Program-made: the position numbers and the translations under genes
Source: Oryzibacter oryziterrae
Lineage (GTDB): Bacteria; Pseudomonadota; Alphaproteobacteria; Rhizobiales; Pleomorphomonadaceae
Assembly: GCF_021864535.1 (NCBI RefSeq)
Contig: NZ_JAKJIC010000018.1
Span: forward strand, 1 to 64,000
Reading direction: 5' to 3'
Length of the DNA: 64,000 bases
Part shown: positions 8,825 through 18,854 of the stretch, one piece after another
Layout: the number at the start of each line of letters is the position of its first letter
Numbering within the stretch: the first letter of the stretch is position 1
The notes under the pieces: generated by a model
Databases searched by the model: none
Seen by the model: only the letters and a program-made list of their open reading frames with translations
What the model was told of the DNA's origin: nothing

Positions 8825-9868
8825 TTATCGCAGCGAGGCGAAGGTCAGGCGCGCGCAGGCGGCCGGCAGCCCCGACAGCAGCACGTCCACATAGGCGATC
8901 GACTGATAGTGGCCATTGAGCGATATCCTGGGGATCGCCAGGAGATCGGTTTCGCCGGATCGCATGAATCCCGGCTTGGATGACACCGCCGTCTGCAGGC
9001 CGGCCTGCCTTACGAAGGCCATTTCACGGCGACCAAAATTGCGATTTCGGCCAAAGGGATAGGCAAAATCTACCACTCTCTGGCCGGTCTGCTGTTCGAT
9101 GTCGGCGCATCCGCCGACGATTTCCTCGCGGCAAAGCGATGCCGACAGACCGGCAAGGGACGCGTGTGTGCGCGAATGCCCCGACACCGTCACCAGACCC
9201 GAGGTGGCAAGGTCGCGGACGCCTTGCCAGTCGAGCATTTCCGCCTTCAACATCAGCGCCATATCAAGCCCGTAGCGCTGGCAAAGTTCGGCGGACACGC
9301 GGCGTTGCTCATCCACGGGGGCTGAGCGGAGTGCAAGAAGCAGGCGCGAAAAGGCCCTGTTCTTGCTCCGCTCGTCGGCACAGTCACAGGTGTAGCGGTG
9401 ACCGAGAATGTCCAGGTCAACGGCCTTGTTCTCGGCTATGGCGCGCTCAAGCAGCAGCCACCAGCAATTTGCCGTTCCATCGATCATGCCAGAGCAGACG
9501 TAGACCGTCGCCGGCGCCCGATGCTTCTGCAGGATCGGCAGGGCATGATCGAGGTTGTCGCGGTAGCCGTCATCAAAGGTCAGCACGGCAAAACGCCCGG
9601 AGCCACTGCCCTCCCCGCGCATGCGTGCGGCAGCGTCGGAAAGTGAGATCACCTCGATGCGCTGCTCTTTCAGGTGGGTCAGCACGGCGTCGAGAAACTC
9701 AGGGGTCACTTCCAGGTGACCGTTCGGCTGGAAAGGCGCATCGGAGCGCGGGCGGACACGATGCAGCATGAACACCACGCCGTCCCATCGGCAGCAACGC
9801 GCAAAAAGACCGGCAGCGCCTGACCACCGCAAGCCATTGAGGACACTGCGTAACACAAAGGTCTTCAT
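8825..9868 (-). CDS. Polysaccharide deacetylase (NodB-like) family protein
   Basis: This is a 347-residue carbohydrate esterase family 4 protein. The NodB domain shows the metal and catalytic motif VLTFDDGYRDN around residues 95-105 and the zinc-binding HSRTHASL (HxxxH). A further motif, DFAYPFGRN, is seen near the C-terminus. Such enzymes remove N-acetyl groups from cell-envelope or exported polysaccharides. The hydrophobic N-terminus has no obvious cleavable signal. I prefer the ATG at 9868 (MKTFVLRSVLNGLRWSG) because homologous proteins typically begin this way. In-frame ATGs up to 10006 would add an Arg/Ser-rich stretch with no ribosome-binding site. No exopolysaccharide genes adjoin it. 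Confidence 0.82.
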   Translation of the reverse strand: MKTFVLRSVLNGLRWSGAAGLFARCCRWDGVVFMLHRVRPRSDAPFQPNGHLEVTPEFLDAVLTHLKEQRIEVISLSDAAARMRGEGSGSGRFAVLTFDDGYRDNLDHALPILQKHRAPATVYVCSGMIDGTANCWWLLLERAIAENKAVDLDILGHRYTCDCADERSKNRAFSRLLLALRSAPVDEQRRVSAELCQRYGLDMALMLKAEMLDWQGVRDLATSGLVTVSGHSRTHASLAGLSASLCREEIVGGCADIEQQTGQRVVDFAYPFGRNRNFGRREMAFVRQAGLQTAVSSKPGFMRSGETDLLAIPRISLNGHYQSIAYVDVLLSGLPAACARLTFASLR

Positions 9869-10100
9869 ATCAGGCAACCGCATGCCACGAGGCCACTCAC
9901 TCGACGCAATCCACTTTTCCCCTGATATCCGCATTGTCTGACACGAACGTCGCTGCCACCCCACGCTGCCATCGGCTCGATCCATCCCCCGGTCGCACTG
10001 CAACAAACATCTACATTACTGTAACTATCGCATAGCAGAGATGGAATTTTAACCCGCCACTGCCATAGTTCTGGCCAATGAAAAGATCAGGGTAGAGGCC

Positions 10101-10406
10101 ATGGAAGAACGCAGATCCGGCGTCAGGCGTCGTACGTTGCGATCAGCGAAGATCGTTTACGGCGACTACCGATACACTGTAGATTGCATCATCCGTGATG
10201 CAAGCACAACAGGCTTGCGTATTCGTTGTGACCATGCGGCTGAAATTCCTGGCGAATTTCAGCTCTATGATCCCGCTGAAAACAGTCTGCAGAAGGTTGA
10301 GGTCATGTGGCGGCGTGACAATGAGCTTGGTCTCAAATATGTCAGCCCGCCAATTCACATCCATGAAAGCAACGATCCGCGTCATGCGCGGTTCAAGTTC
10401 ATGTGA
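10101..10406 (+). CDS. PilZ domain protein
   Basis: This 101-residue protein is a single PilZ domain. It has the c-di-GMP-binding RxxxR (RRRTLR near residue 10) and the DxSxxG box (DASTTG near residue 35). PilZ proteins bind cyclic di-GMP and relay it to motility, polysaccharide or other outputs. It is the only c-di-GMP receptor seen in the window, which also encodes a diguanylate cyclase (25243-26409) and a GGDEF/EAL protein (60355-62931). The gene stands alone, followed by a strong rho-independent terminator. Confidence 0.82.
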   Translation: MEERRSGVRRRTLRSAKIVYGDYRYTVDCIIRDASTTGLRIRCDHAAEIPGEFQLYDPAENSLQKVEVMWRRDNELGLKYVSPPIHIHESNDPRHARFKFM

Positions 10407-10446
10407 TTTGCCGACCGCCGCTGAGGCTTGAACATGCATTCCATGG

Positions 10447-10476
10447 AAGGCGCCGCAGACCGGCGCCTTTTGCTTT
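10447..10476 (+). terminator. Rho-independent terminator of the PilZ gene
   Basis: A perfect nine-base stem (AAGGCGCCG with CGGCGCCTT) around a five-base loop is followed by TTTGCTTT. It lies 40 bases after the PilZ stop codon. Confidence 0.85.
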
Positions 10477-10523
10477 GAGCGCTTTGCGATCATGTCGGGT
10501 CGACATGATCGGCGGGCCTCTAG
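10477..10523 (-). repeat. Intergenic REP-like element, short copy 2
   Basis: Palindrome with arms CGATCATGTCG/CGACATGATCG inside ends GAGCGCTTT and CTAG. It matches the second module of the long copies at 2354-2466 and 51783-51896. Its terminal CTAG contains the TAG stop codon of the HxlR gene. Confidence 0.75.
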
Positions 10524-10888
10524 CTGGGCAAATGGGCGACAGCCCACTCGTGCAACGCCGCCGCCACCGGCCGGAAAGCATGCCCCGCGTTCGACATCTC
10601 GTATTCGACTCGCGGAGGCATCTCGTCAAAGGCGTGGCGCACGATCAGGCCGCTCTTTTCGAGCTCCTTGAGCTGCGCGGCGAGCATATGCTGGGTGATG
10701 CGTGGAATGCCACGCTTCAGCTCGTTGAACCGGCGGGGGCCGTCGAGCAGAAGGCACAGAATTTCGCCCTTCCATTTTCCCGAGACCGCCTTCAGGCCGC
10801 GCTGCACCGCTTCCAGCCCCTCCAGGATCTCAGGCGGGCAATCAAGACCTGATGAGGAATGCGCTCGGGGTTGGGATTCAGTCTTCAT
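10520..10888 (-). CDS. HxlR family transcriptional regulator
   Basis: This is a 122-residue winged-helix protein with typical HxlR features. An N-terminal Cys (GLDCPPEIL) precedes SGKWKGEIL, then the recognition region GPRRFNELKRGIPRITQHML and the wing VEYEMSNAGH. HxlR proteins act as dimers and often sense aldehydes or oxidants through the conserved Cys. The start at 10888 (MKTESQ) gives the usual length; the open frame extends 15 codons further upstream without support. HxlR genes usually regulate a divergent oxidoreductase gene, but no intact divergent gene is present here, so its target is probably elsewhere. The stop codon lies inside a repeat element. Confidence 0.85.
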   Translation of the reverse strand: MKTESQPRAHSSSGLDCPPEILEGLEAVQRGLKAVSGKWKGEILCLLLDGPRRFNELKRGIPRITQHMLAAQLKELEKSGLIVRHAFDEMPPRVEYEMSNAGHAFRPVAAALHEWAVAHLPS

Positions 10889-11242
10889 GGCAACCTCGTC
10901 TAGATGCCCCATGTCCTGACATCGCTGCAGCAACGCGCCACGACCACGATAGCCCGGTCAGGCCGCAGTGGGGGCGGCTCCGACACCATGGGCAATAGCG
11001 CGCCGCAGGCACGTCTTTCGGCAAATGTCATGCGGCGAAGGGCTTATCCCTCTTGGATTAGGACGAGATTTGGCTCAGCTCCAGTAAAAAGCGCCACTAG
11101 GGTCATCACAAGACCGTGTGCTTTCCAATACTGCGCAATGGCAAGATGGCCTGCCGTTGAACGCACGCCAAAGTCAGCGGAAGCTTGTCTGGGGAGGATC
11201 GCATCTGGTCATCGCCAGACGCGATCCATTGCCGGCCATCCG
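10889..11242. other. Intergenic, no gene seen
   Basis: These 354 bases lie between the HxlR start and the formate-THF ligase stop. I see no supported gene. It contains the HxlR promoter (minus strand) and a hairpin after the ligase gene. It may once have held the divergent HxlR target, but nothing recognisable is left. Confidence 0.45.
11196..11227 (-). terminator. Hairpin after the formate-THF ligase gene
   Basis: A 13-base stem with one G-U pair (GGATCGCGTCTGG against CCAGATGCGATCC) around a six-base loop lies 16 bases past the stop codon. No U-tract follows, so termination by this hairpin alone is uncertain. Confidence 0.45.
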
Positions 11243-12916
11243 TCAGGACAGACCGACAATCTGTCCGTCGGCATCAAGGCGAATGTGGTTTGCGGCAGGA
11301 ACCTTCGGCAGCCCCGGCATGGTCATGATGTCCCCGCAGATGACCACGATGAACTCGGCGCCGGCCGACAGGCGCGCTTCGCGCACCGGCAGGATATGCC
11401 CTGAAGGCGCGCCCTTCTTGTTGGGATCGGCCGAGAAGGACGACTGCGTCTTGGCCACGCAGATCGGCAGATGACCGAAGCCCTTGGCCTCGAAGTCGCT
11501 CAGGCGCTTGTGCACCTTGGCGTCGAATTCGACGCCGCCGGCGCGGTAGATCTCGCGGGCAATGGTCTCCACCTTCTGGTGCAGCGGCATGTCGTCGGGA
11601 TAGAGCACCTTGAACGGCGTGCGGCGCGGCCGATCGAGAATGCCGGCGATCTTGCGGGCCAGCCCTTCGGCGCCCTTGCCGCCCTCGGCAAAATGGGTGC
11701 AGAGCACGGCTTCGACGCCGATGTCGTTGCAGAGCGTCAGGAGCATATCGATCTCCGCGTCGGTGTCCGAACCGAAGCGGTTGATGCCGACGACAGCCTC
11801 GACGCCGAACTTGCTCACATTCTCGATATGCCGCTGCAGATTGGCAAAGCCCGCTTTCAGCGCCGCGACATTCTCCTTGCCGAGATCTTCCTTGGCGACG
11901 CCACCGTGCATCTTCAGCGCACGGATGGTGGCGACGATGGCGACGGCGTCGGGCGCAAGGCCGGTCTTGCGGCACTTGATGTCCATGAACTTTTCCGCGC
12001 CGAGGTCGGCACCGAAGCCGGCTTCCGTCACCACGATGTCGGCGAGATGCAGCGCGGTCTCGGTGGCGATCACCGAGTTGCAGCCGTGGGCTATGTTGGC
12101 AAACGGGCCGCCGTGGACGAAGGCCGGGCTGCCCTCCAGCGTCTGCACCAGATTGGGCTGCAGCGCGTCCTTCAGAAGCACCGCCATGGCACCGGGCGCC
12201 GCGACCGCCTCGGCGGTGATAAACTCCTTCTTCTCGGTCTCGCCGATGACGATGCGCGACAGGCGCGCCTCAAGGTCGTGCAAATCCTTGGCCAGGCAGA
12301 ACACCGCCATCACTTCCGAGGCGACGGTGATGTCGAAACCGTCTTCCTTGGGAAAGCCGTTGCCATTGCCGCCGAGGCCGTTGATCTGGTTGCGCAGCAT
12401 GCGGTCATTCATGTCGAGCACGCGCCGCCAGGTCATGCGCCGACCATCCAGCTTGGGCTCGTTGCCCCAGTAGATGTGATTGTCGATCATGGCCGACAGG
12501 AGGTTATGGGCCGAGGTGATCGCATGAAAGTCGCCGGTGAAATGGAGGTTGATCTCCTCCATCGGCACCACCTGGCTGTAGCCGCCGCCGGCCGCGCCGC
12601 CCTTGACGCCGAAGCAGGGGCCGAGCGACGGCTCGCGCAGGCAGATGGCGGCCTTGCGGCCGATGCGATTGAGCGCGTCGCCGAGACCCACCGTCGTGGT
12701 GGTCTTGCCCTCGCCGGCGGGCGTCGGCGTGATGGCGGTCACCAGCACCAGCTTGCCGCGCGGGCGGTCCTTCACCGAGCGGATGAAATCATGCTCGATC
12801 TTGGCGATATGCTTGCCGTGGGGAACGAGATGGTCGGCGGGTATCCCGAGCTTGGCGGCGATCTCGGCGATCGGCTTCAGCTTGGATGCGCGGGCAATCT
12901 CGATGTCACTCAGCAT
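11243..12916 (-). CDS. fhs: Formate-tetrahydrofolate ligase
   Basis: This is a 557-residue cytoplasmic enzyme joining formate and tetrahydrofolate to 10-formyl-THF at the cost of ATP, feeding one-carbon units into purine and methionine synthesis. The ATP-binding loop [20 protein letters not shown] sits around residue 64. Other family blocks are visible, such as [20 protein letters not shown] and [12 protein letters not shown]. Full family length and a normal N-terminus ([16 protein letters not shown]) support an intact gene. It stands alone and is divergent from guanine deaminase, another purine and one-carbon linked gene, though co-regulation is only a guess. Confidence 0.96.
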   Translation of the reverse strand: MLSDIEIARASKLKPIAEIAAKLGIPADHLVPHGKHIAKIEHDFIRSVKDRPRGKLVLVTAITPTPAGEGKTTTTVGLGDALNRIGRKAAICLREPSLGPCFGVKGGAAGGGYSQVVPMEEINLHFTGDFHAITSAHNLLSAMIDNHIYWGNEPKLDGRRMTWRRVLDMNDRMLRNQINGLGGNGNGFPKEDGFDITVASEVMAVFCLAKDLHDLEARLSRIVIGETEKKEFITAEAVAAPGAMAVLLKDALQPNLVQTLEGSPAFVHGGPFANIAHGCNSVIATETALHLADIVVTEAGFGADLGAEKFMDIKCRKTGLAPDAVAIVATIRALKMHGGVAKEDLGKENVAALKAGFANLQRHIENVSKFGVEAVVGINRFGSDTDAEIDMLLTLCNDIGVEAVLCTHFAEGGKGAEGLARKIAGILDRPRRTPFKVLYPDDMPLHQKVETIAREIYRAGGVEFDAKVHKRLSDFEAKGFGHLPICVAKTQSSFSADPNKKGAPSGHILPVREARLSAGAEFIVVICGDIMTMPGLPKVPAANHIRLDADGQIVGLS

Positions 12917-13335
12917 GATGGTCTAATCCCCCCTGCGGCGCCATCCCTGCCGGTCTCTGCCGGCCAGGCGCCTTTCACGTGCCCGGACCCTGCCATAGTG
13001 CGGATTTTCCGAGAAGGCGAGCGGTCCATATTATTTCTACAAATTGCTTTTCGATTTTCTTTGAACGGAAGATTTCCCCCGCTTTTCCGGCCTCCATGCT
13101 GGACCGCCACGTCCGCCATTGCCGACGCCAGCGACAGACTGTCTCAGAATTGTTGAAAGCCCATACGGGCAATGCCATAAAGCTGCGGTCTCTTCCTGGA
13201 GGCTGCGACGGCCAGGCAATCGCTCGTCAACGGACCGGATGGCGGATGCGCGGCATCTTCCTTGCTTGATAAAAGCCCGGCGTGGATCAGGTCTGCCACC
13301 GCGCCACTGCCCTCTCCTTTCGCGCCAAGGTGTCC
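12917..13335. other. Intergenic between divergent fhs and guaD
   Basis: About 420 bases contain the two divergent promoters. An AT-rich patch at 13025-13075 is the likeliest fhs promoter area. No gene, riboswitch or repeat was recognised. Confidence 0.45.
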
Positions 13336-14643
13336 ATGACCAAGTCCCGTCTCCTGCTGCTCGGCCGTGTCCTGTCCTTCGTTCGCCGCCCCAGGGGCGC
13401 CGGCGACAGGGAGAGCTACACCTATATCCCGAACGGCCTGATCGTCGTGGACGAGGGGCGCATCACTGCCGTTGCCGACGCCGCTGACATCGATCAGTTC
13501 CGCACGGACGGCTCGGTGCTGCGCAATTTCTCGGGCAAGCTGATCCTGCCCGGCTTCATCGACACGCATATCCATTTCCCGCAAACGCAGGTGATTGCCT
13601 CCTACGGCACGCAGCTGCTGGAGTGGCTCGAGAAATACACCTTCCCCGCCGAGCAGCGCTATGCCGACCCAGCCCATGCGGCGGCCGGCGCCCGCTTCTT
13701 CCTCGACGAGCTTCTGCGCAACGGCACCACCTCCGCCGTCGTCTACGGGTCGGTGCACAAATCGGCGGCAGAGGCGTTGTTCGCCGAGAGCGCCGCGCGC
13801 GGCACCATGATGCTGGCCGGCAAGACCTGCATGGATCGCAATGCGCCGCCGGCCCTGCGCGACAGCGCGCAATCGGCCTATGACGACACCACCGCGTTGA
13901 TCAAGGCCTGGCACCGCCAGGGTCGACAGCGCGTCGTCATCACGCCGCGCTTTGCCATCACCTCAACGCCGGAACAGCTCGAAGCCGTCGGCGCCCTGAT
14001 GCGCGAGAATCCGGACTGCCTGCTGCAGACGCACATGTCGGAGAACCTCAAGGAAATCGCCTTCGTACGCGAACTCTTCCCCGAGCGGGCCGGCTATCTC
14101 GACGTCTATGACCACTATGGCCTCATCGGCCCCAGGACGCTGCTCGGGCACTGCATCCACCTGACTGCCGACGAAATCGCCCGCATGTCCGAAAGTGGAG
14201 CCGTCGCGGTCTTCTGCCCGACCTCCAACCTGTTCATCGGCTCGGGTCTGTTCGACGCGCAAGGGCTGGAGCGCGGCGCCACTCCGGTCCGCACGGCGCT
14301 TGCCACCGATGTGGGCGGCGGCACCTCCTATTCCATGCTGGTCACGGCGGCGGAGGCCTACAAGGTGATGCAGCTGCGCGGCCAGACGCTTTCCGCGCTC
14401 GAAGCCTTCGACTGGATGACGCGGGCCAATGCCGAGGCGATCGGCGAAGCAGACGTCGGGCGAATCGAAGCCGGCGCGCTTGCCGATCTCGTGGTCCTCG
14501 ACCCAACCGCAACTCCAGCCATGGCCCACCGGATGGACGCCGTTTCCGGGGATCTCGAGGAAGAACTCTTCATCCTCATGACCTTGGGGACCGACCGCAA
14601 CGTGGCTGCCACCTTCGCCGCGGGGCGGGAGTACAGGTTCTGA
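13336..14643 (+). CDS. guaD: Guanine deaminase
   Basis: This 435-residue amidohydrolase should convert guanine to xanthine and ammonia. Metal ligands are visible: HxH in PGFIDTHIHFPQTQ (residues about 75-88), His in LLQTHMSEN, His in GHCIHLTADEI and Asp in ALATDVGGGTSYSM. The stretch SYGTQLLEWLEKYTFPAEQ is characteristic of guanine deaminases as opposed to other amidohydrolases. I chose the ATG at 13336, preceded by AAGG at five bases, rather than the open frame start 18 codons earlier. It stands alone, so the rest of purine catabolism is elsewhere. Confidence 0.93.
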   Translation: MTKSRLLLLGRVLSFVRRPRGAGDRESYTYIPNGLIVVDEGRITAVADAADIDQFRTDGSVLRNFSGKLILPGFIDTHIHFPQTQVIASYGTQLLEWLEKYTFPAEQRYADPAHAAAGARFFLDELLRNGTTSAVVYGSVHKSAAEALFAESAARGTMMLAGKTCMDRNAPPALRDSAQSAYDDTTALIKAWHRQGRQRVVITPRFAITSTPEQLEAVGALMRENPDCLLQTHMSENLKEIAFVRELFPERAGYLDVYDHYGLIGPRTLLGHCIHLTADEIARMSESGAVAVFCPTSNLFIGSGLFDAQGLERGATPVRTALATDVGGGTSYSMLVTAAEAYKVMQLRGQTLSALEAFDWMTRANAEAIGEADVGRIEAGALADLVVLDPTATPAMAHRMDAVSGDLEEELFILMTLGTDRNVAATFAAGREYRF

Positions 14644-15547
14644 CCGGATCGGACGCTGGGCGCGCCGCACTCGAAGCCTGAATGCGAGGCCGGCTGGCGC
14701 TTGGCCACGGCCGGATACAAGGGGCACGATCGTGCAACAGGCCGACCCGGGGCGCACCGCACGGGGCCGCCAGCCTCGCTGCCTACAAATTTAACAAAAT
14801 GCATTTTTCGATGAATGCGCGATTTTCTTCCGCTTTGTTCCGGGCTTCCCGCTTCGGCCTCAGGGCTCACGCAACCGTGATAAAATCGTTTTATTTTACT
14901 TATCGTTAAATGATGAATCGAACGCATTTTGAATTTGCGACGCAAAATCGATTGCCTCTGTACACAGTCCTTTGGTGCACGAAATGAGATGATTGAATCC
15001 CATTGAAACTACGGGCTCTTTCGGGCTTTCCATGCAATTTTGCGCCACTCGAAGCAGTAAACCCAAAACTTCAGGAAAATTACAGTGCAGGACAACCGTT
15101 ATTGCACCGCAATAACAAGCTATGGATATGTTTGGAGATTTAATTTTTTCGACCCTTCAAAAAAAGCCTTGCCAGCCGAAAAAACCGGCTATAGCATTTG
15201 ATCATTCCGCAGGGCAGCTATGCTATATCGAGATATCTGCCTGAGGGAGAGCGAATGCGGGATGGGACCTGCCTTCGTGAATGCAGCGTGGCACGATCGG
15301 TCAAAACAATCAGGCGAACCTGTCAGGTTGGCGACGGGATGGACGTATCGCAATCGCTTCGCGCGTTGACGCGGTTCATCATTCGTCATCTGGGCTCACC
15401 TGGTTGAACTTGTGTCGGGAGAAGGGAGAAATTCTCCGGCGCACAGGAGGACGAGACCAACCACATGTCACGCATGGCATTGAGCCGTTTTCTTTTTGAG
15501 ATGCCGCAGGGGATTGCGGTGTCATTACGCTCTTGGGAGGAGCCAAT
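14644..15547. other. Long intergenic region upstream of the sugar ABC operon
   Basis: About 900 bases have no supported gene. The middle (14780-15190) is markedly AT-rich compared with flanking genes. The promoter and regulatory sites of the sugar operon should lie here, but I could not assign an operator. A short leader just before the binding-protein gene carries its ribosome-binding site. Confidence 0.45.
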
Positions 15548-16792
15548 ATGAAGAAGCTTCTTGGCGCGCTGCTCGGCGGCGCTGCTCTCTTTGCTGTCTC
15601 CGGGTCGGCCATGGCCGGCGAGAAGTGCGACGTCATCCACTGGTGGACCTCCGGTGGCGAAGCCGCCGCCGTTGCCGAATTCGCCAAGGCTTTCAATGCC
15701 GCTGGTGGCGAGTGGATTGACACCGCCATCGCTGGCGGCGGCGGCGACAATGCCCGCGCCGTTGGTATCCCCCGCATCATGGCCGGCGATCCGCCGTGCG
15801 CCATGCAGTTCAACTACGGCAAGCAGTTCGACGAACTCGTCTCGAACGGCTTCCTGCGCAACCTCGACGACGCTGCCAAGGCTGGCGGCTGGGAAGCTGC
15901 GACGCCCCCGATCACCTGGGGCCAGATCCAGCGCGATGGCCACGTGATGGCCGTTCCCGTGAACATCCATGGTTCGAACTGGTCGTGGTGGTCGAAGGCC
16001 GCCCTCGAGAAGGCCGGCGCCACCATGCCGACCAACTGGGATGAAGTCTGGGTCGCCCTCGACAAGCTCAAGGCCGCCGGTATCACCCCGGTCGCCGCTT
16101 CGGGTCAGGCCTGGCAGCTCGACATGATGTTCCAGTTCATGGTTCTGTCGATCGCCGGCAATGACACCTTCAAGGCCGTCTATGGCGATCACAGCGAAGA
16201 AGCTGTGAAGTCGGATGCCTTCAAGCAGGCCATCGCCGCCTTCCTCAAGGTCAAGAACTACATCGACGCCGGTTCGGCCAACCGCAACTGGAACGACGCC
16301 AGCGCCATGGTGATCAATGGCACCGCCGGTGTTCAGTTCATGGGCGACTGGGCCAAGGGCGAGTTCGTTTCCGCCGGCAAGACCGAAGGCACGGACTACT
16401 ACTGCAAGACCACCTTCTCCGACAAGAAGGGCTACATCTTCGGCGGCGACATCTTCGTGTTCCCCGTCTCGAAGAACGCCGACACCACCAAGGCCCAGGA
16501 TCTCCTGATGAACACCATGTTCAGCAAGGAAACCCAGGTTGCCTTCAACCTCAAGAAGGGTTCGGCCCCGGTTCGCCAGGACGTCGACACCTCCAAGGTT
16601 GACCCGTGCGGCCAGGAAGCCCTCAAGCTGATCGCCAACCCCGCGACCCAGGTTGCCGGTGCTGATGCGACCAACACCCCGGATGCCGTGAACGCCATGC
16701 GCGACGTGCTGGCCTCGCAGTGGACCGACCCGAACGCCACGGTCGATACCTTCGTCGAGAAGTTCGTCCCGGCGCTGATGACCGACATGTAA
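15548..16792 (+). CDS. Sugar ABC transporter substrate-binding protein (GtsA-like, CUT1)
   Basis: This is a 414-residue periplasmic binding protein. It has a clear Sec signal peptide (MKKLLGALLGGAALFAVSG, cleavage at AMAG near residue 24). The mature N-terminus CDVIHWWTSGGEAAAV resembles binding proteins of glucose/mannose uptake systems (GtsA type). The start at 15548 has GGGAGGAG nine bases upstream. It heads a sugar operon and is followed by a strong terminator, which usually makes the binding protein more abundant than the permeases. A hexose substrate is inferred from the family; the operon's isomerase and dehydrogenase suggest the sugar is then oxidised or isomerised. Confidence 0.9.
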   Translation: MKKLLGALLGGAALFAVSGSAMAGEKCDVIHWWTSGGEAAAVAEFAKAFNAAGGEWIDTAIAGGGGDNARAVGIPRIMAGDPPCAMQFNYGKQFDELVSNGFLRNLDDAAKAGGWEAATPPITWGQIQRDGHVMAVPVNIHGSNWSWWSKAALEKAGATMPTNWDEVWVALDKLKAAGITPVAASGQAWQLDMMFQFMVLSIAGNDTFKAVYGDHSEEAVKSDAFKQAIAAFLKVKNYIDAGSANRNWNDASAMVINGTAGVQFMGDWAKGEFVSAGKTEGTDYYCKTTFSDKKGYIFGGDIFVFPVSKNADTTKAQDLLMNTMFSKETQVAFNLKKGSAPVRQDVDTSKVDPCGQEALKLIANPATQVAGADATNTPDAVNAMRDVLASQWTDPNATVDTFVEKFVPALMTDM

Positions 16793-16810
16793 TCGGTCTG
16801 TGAAGACAAC

Positions 16811-16850
16811 GGGGCGGGCGCGGTCTCAAGCTGCGGCCGCCCTTTTTTTA
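16811..16850 (+). terminator. Terminator/attenuator after the binding-protein gene
   Basis: GGGCGG and CCGCCC flank a loop and are followed by seven T residues. It lies between the binding-protein gene and the first permease, so it probably gives partial termination that sets the ratio of binding protein to membrane subunits. Confidence 0.75.
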
Positions 16851-17068
16851 CCCTGCTGCCAGTTGCTTTTAGCTGCAGCCAGGATGGAGCGAATGCACGA
16901 ACCGCCCCTGACGCAGATCAGGGCGTTTTCGGGCACTCCGGTACGGGCCAGCCGATGAAAACACGCCTCGTCGCATTGCTTCGACGAGCTGCGTCTGGTC
17001 CTTCGATTTGACAGATTAGGTCGGGTGTCGGCGCCACCGCGTCGGCCACCGCAACCTGGGAGGCGGTC

Positions 17069-17953
17069 ATGGCCAACAAGCGACGGCGCAATCTTGCTCC
17101 GGTCCTCGCCATTGCTCCGTTTTGGGTACTCATTCTTGTGGCGTACCTCGGAACAATGCTCTTCACGATCCTGATGTCGTTCACCAACTCGAAGACGCTG
17201 CCAAAGCTCGAGTTCGTGGGCCTCAAGCAATACCAACGCCTGTTCACCACCGACCTCTGGATCACGGCTTCCCAAAATATCTGGGCCTTCAGCATCCTGC
17301 TGATCCTGATCAGCCTCACCGTCGGCTTCCTGCTGGCCGTGGCGCTCGATCAGAAGATCCGGGCTGAAGACACGATCCGCACCATCATCCTCTACCCCTA
17401 TGCGATGTCGTTCATCGTCACGGGCCTCATCTGGCAGTGGCTGCTCAATCCGCAGCTCGGCCTGCAGAAGGCCATGCACGACCTCGGCTGGGAGAGCTTC
17501 TCCTTTACCTGGACCCAGGATCCGTCCATGGCGATCTACTCGATCATCATCGGCGGCGTCTGGCAGGGATCGGGCCTGGTCATGGCCATCATGCTCGCGG
17601 GCCTCAGGTCCATCGACCAGGAGATCTGGAAGGCCGCCAAGATCGACGGCATCCCCGACTGGCGCGTCTACATCTCCATCGTCATCCCGATGATGCGCCC
17701 GACCATCGTCACCGCCGTGGTGCTGATGTCCCTCGGCGCGGTCAAGGCCTATGACATCGTGGTGGCGCTCACCGGCGGCGGCCCGGGCTCCTCGTCCTTC
17801 ACCCCTGCCCTGTTCATCATGAACTTCTTCTTCACCCGCCAGAACGTCGGCCTCGGCGCGGCAGCCTGCACCGTGGTGCTGGTCGTCGTCTCGGTCTTCT
17901 TCGTGCCCTGGTTCTATTACGAGTATTTCCGCGAAGAGAAGAGGGGCCACTGA
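17069..17953 (+). CDS. Sugar ABC transporter permease (GtsB/MalF-like)
   Basis: This is a 294-residue inner-membrane permease with about six transmembrane helices. The cytoplasmic EAA loop contacting the ATPase is visible as EIWKAAKIDGIPDWRVY near residue 190, followed by the typical FxxIxxPxxxP-like VIPMMRP. The C-terminus ends in charged residues. A GGGAGG precedes the ATG. The last base of its TGA stop is the first base of the next permease ATG, so the two are translationally coupled. It should form the channel with the second permease. Confidence 0.92.
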   Translation: MANKRRRNLAPVLAIAPFWVLILVAYLGTMLFTILMSFTNSKTLPKLEFVGLKQYQRLFTTDLWITASQNIWAFSILLILISLTVGFLLAVALDQKIRAEDTIRTIILYPYAMSFIVTGLIWQWLLNPQLGLQKAMHDLGWESFSFTWTQDPSMAIYSIIIGGVWQGSGLVMAIMLAGLRSIDQEIWKAAKIDGIPDWRVYISIVIPMMRPTIVTAVVLMSLGAVKAYDIVVALTGGGPGSSSFTPALFIMNFFFTRQNVGLGAAACTVVLVVVSVFFVPWFYYEYFREEKRGH

Positions 17954-18849
17954 TGTCTGCACTCACCGCCCAGTCCTCGCCCCGCGGGCCGAAGCCGAAG
18001 CGCCTCACCCCCGCCCGTGTCGGCCTCTATGGCTTCGTCGCCATGTCCTGCCTGTTCTTCCTGGCGCCTCTGTACGTGATGATCATCACGTCGTTGAAGC
18101 CCATGGAGGAGGTGCGCCTCGGCTATATCTTCAAGTGGCCCGACAGCCCCACCATCCAGCCGTGGATCGACGCCTGGTCCAGCGCCTGTACCGGCCTGGC
18201 CTGTGAAGGCATTCATTCGGGCTTCTACAATTCCATCAAGATCACCATCCCCAGCGTCATGGTGTCCATCTTCGCCGGTGCGCTGTTCGGCTACTGCCTC
18301 AGCTTCTGGAAGATGAAGGGTTCGAACTTCCTGTTCGGTCTGCTGCTGCTCGGTGCCTTCCTGCCCTATCAGCTGTTCATCTATCCGCTGGTGCGCATCT
18401 ACGCCTGGGCCGGGGCCTATGGCACCATGTTCAACATCATCACGGTGCACACGATCTTCGGCCTGCCCGTGATGACGCTGCTGTTCCGCAACTACTTCTC
18501 CTCGGTCCCGATCGAGCTGTTCAAGGCCGCCCGCGTGGACGGCGCCGGTTTCTGGCGCATCTTCCTGTCGGTGATGCTGCCGCTCGCAACCCCGGTGGTG
18601 ATCGTGGCGGTGATCCTGCAGGTGACCGGTATCTGGAACGACTTTCTCTTCGGCACCGTCTTTGCGGGACAGAACAACTGGCCCATGACCGTTCTGCTCA
18701 ACAACATCGTCAACACCACCCAGGGCGAGCGGCATTACAACATCGACATGGCGGCCACCATCCTGACCGCCGCCGTTCCCCTTACTGTCTATTTCGTCTC
18801 GGGCCGCTGGTTCGTCCGCGGTATTGCCGCCGGCGCCGTGAAAGGTTGA
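17953..18849 (+). CDS. Carbohydrate ABC transporter permease (GtsC/MalG-like)
   Basis: This is a 298-residue inner-membrane permease with about six transmembrane helices. Its EAA loop reads ELFKAARVDGAGFWRIFLSV, the signature of the MalG half of CUT1 transporters. It pairs with the preceding permease and the ATPase that follows six bases later. A periplasmic insert with two Cys residues (SSACTGLACEG) near residue 75 could form a disulfide; this insert also occurs in GtsC-type permeases. Confidence 0.92.
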   Translation: MSALTAQSSPRGPKPKRLTPARVGLYGFVAMSCLFFLAPLYVMIITSLKPMEEVRLGYIFKWPDSPTIQPWIDAWSSACTGLACEGIHSGFYNSIKITIPSVMVSIFAGALFGYCLSFWKMKGSNFLFGLLLLGAFLPYQLFIYPLVRIYAWAGAYGTMFNIITVHTIFGLPVMTLLFRNYFSSVPIELFKAARVDGAGFWRIFLSVMLPLATPVVIVAVILQVTGIWNDFLFGTVFAGQNNWPMTVLLNNIVNTTQGERHYNIDMAATILTAAVPLTVYFVSGRWFVRGIAAGAVKG

Positions 18850-18854
18850 TCTTC

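Noticed and set aside
11471-13156. 561-codon open frame opposite fhs
   Set aside because: Antisense shadow; fhs on the other strand is full length and unmistakable.
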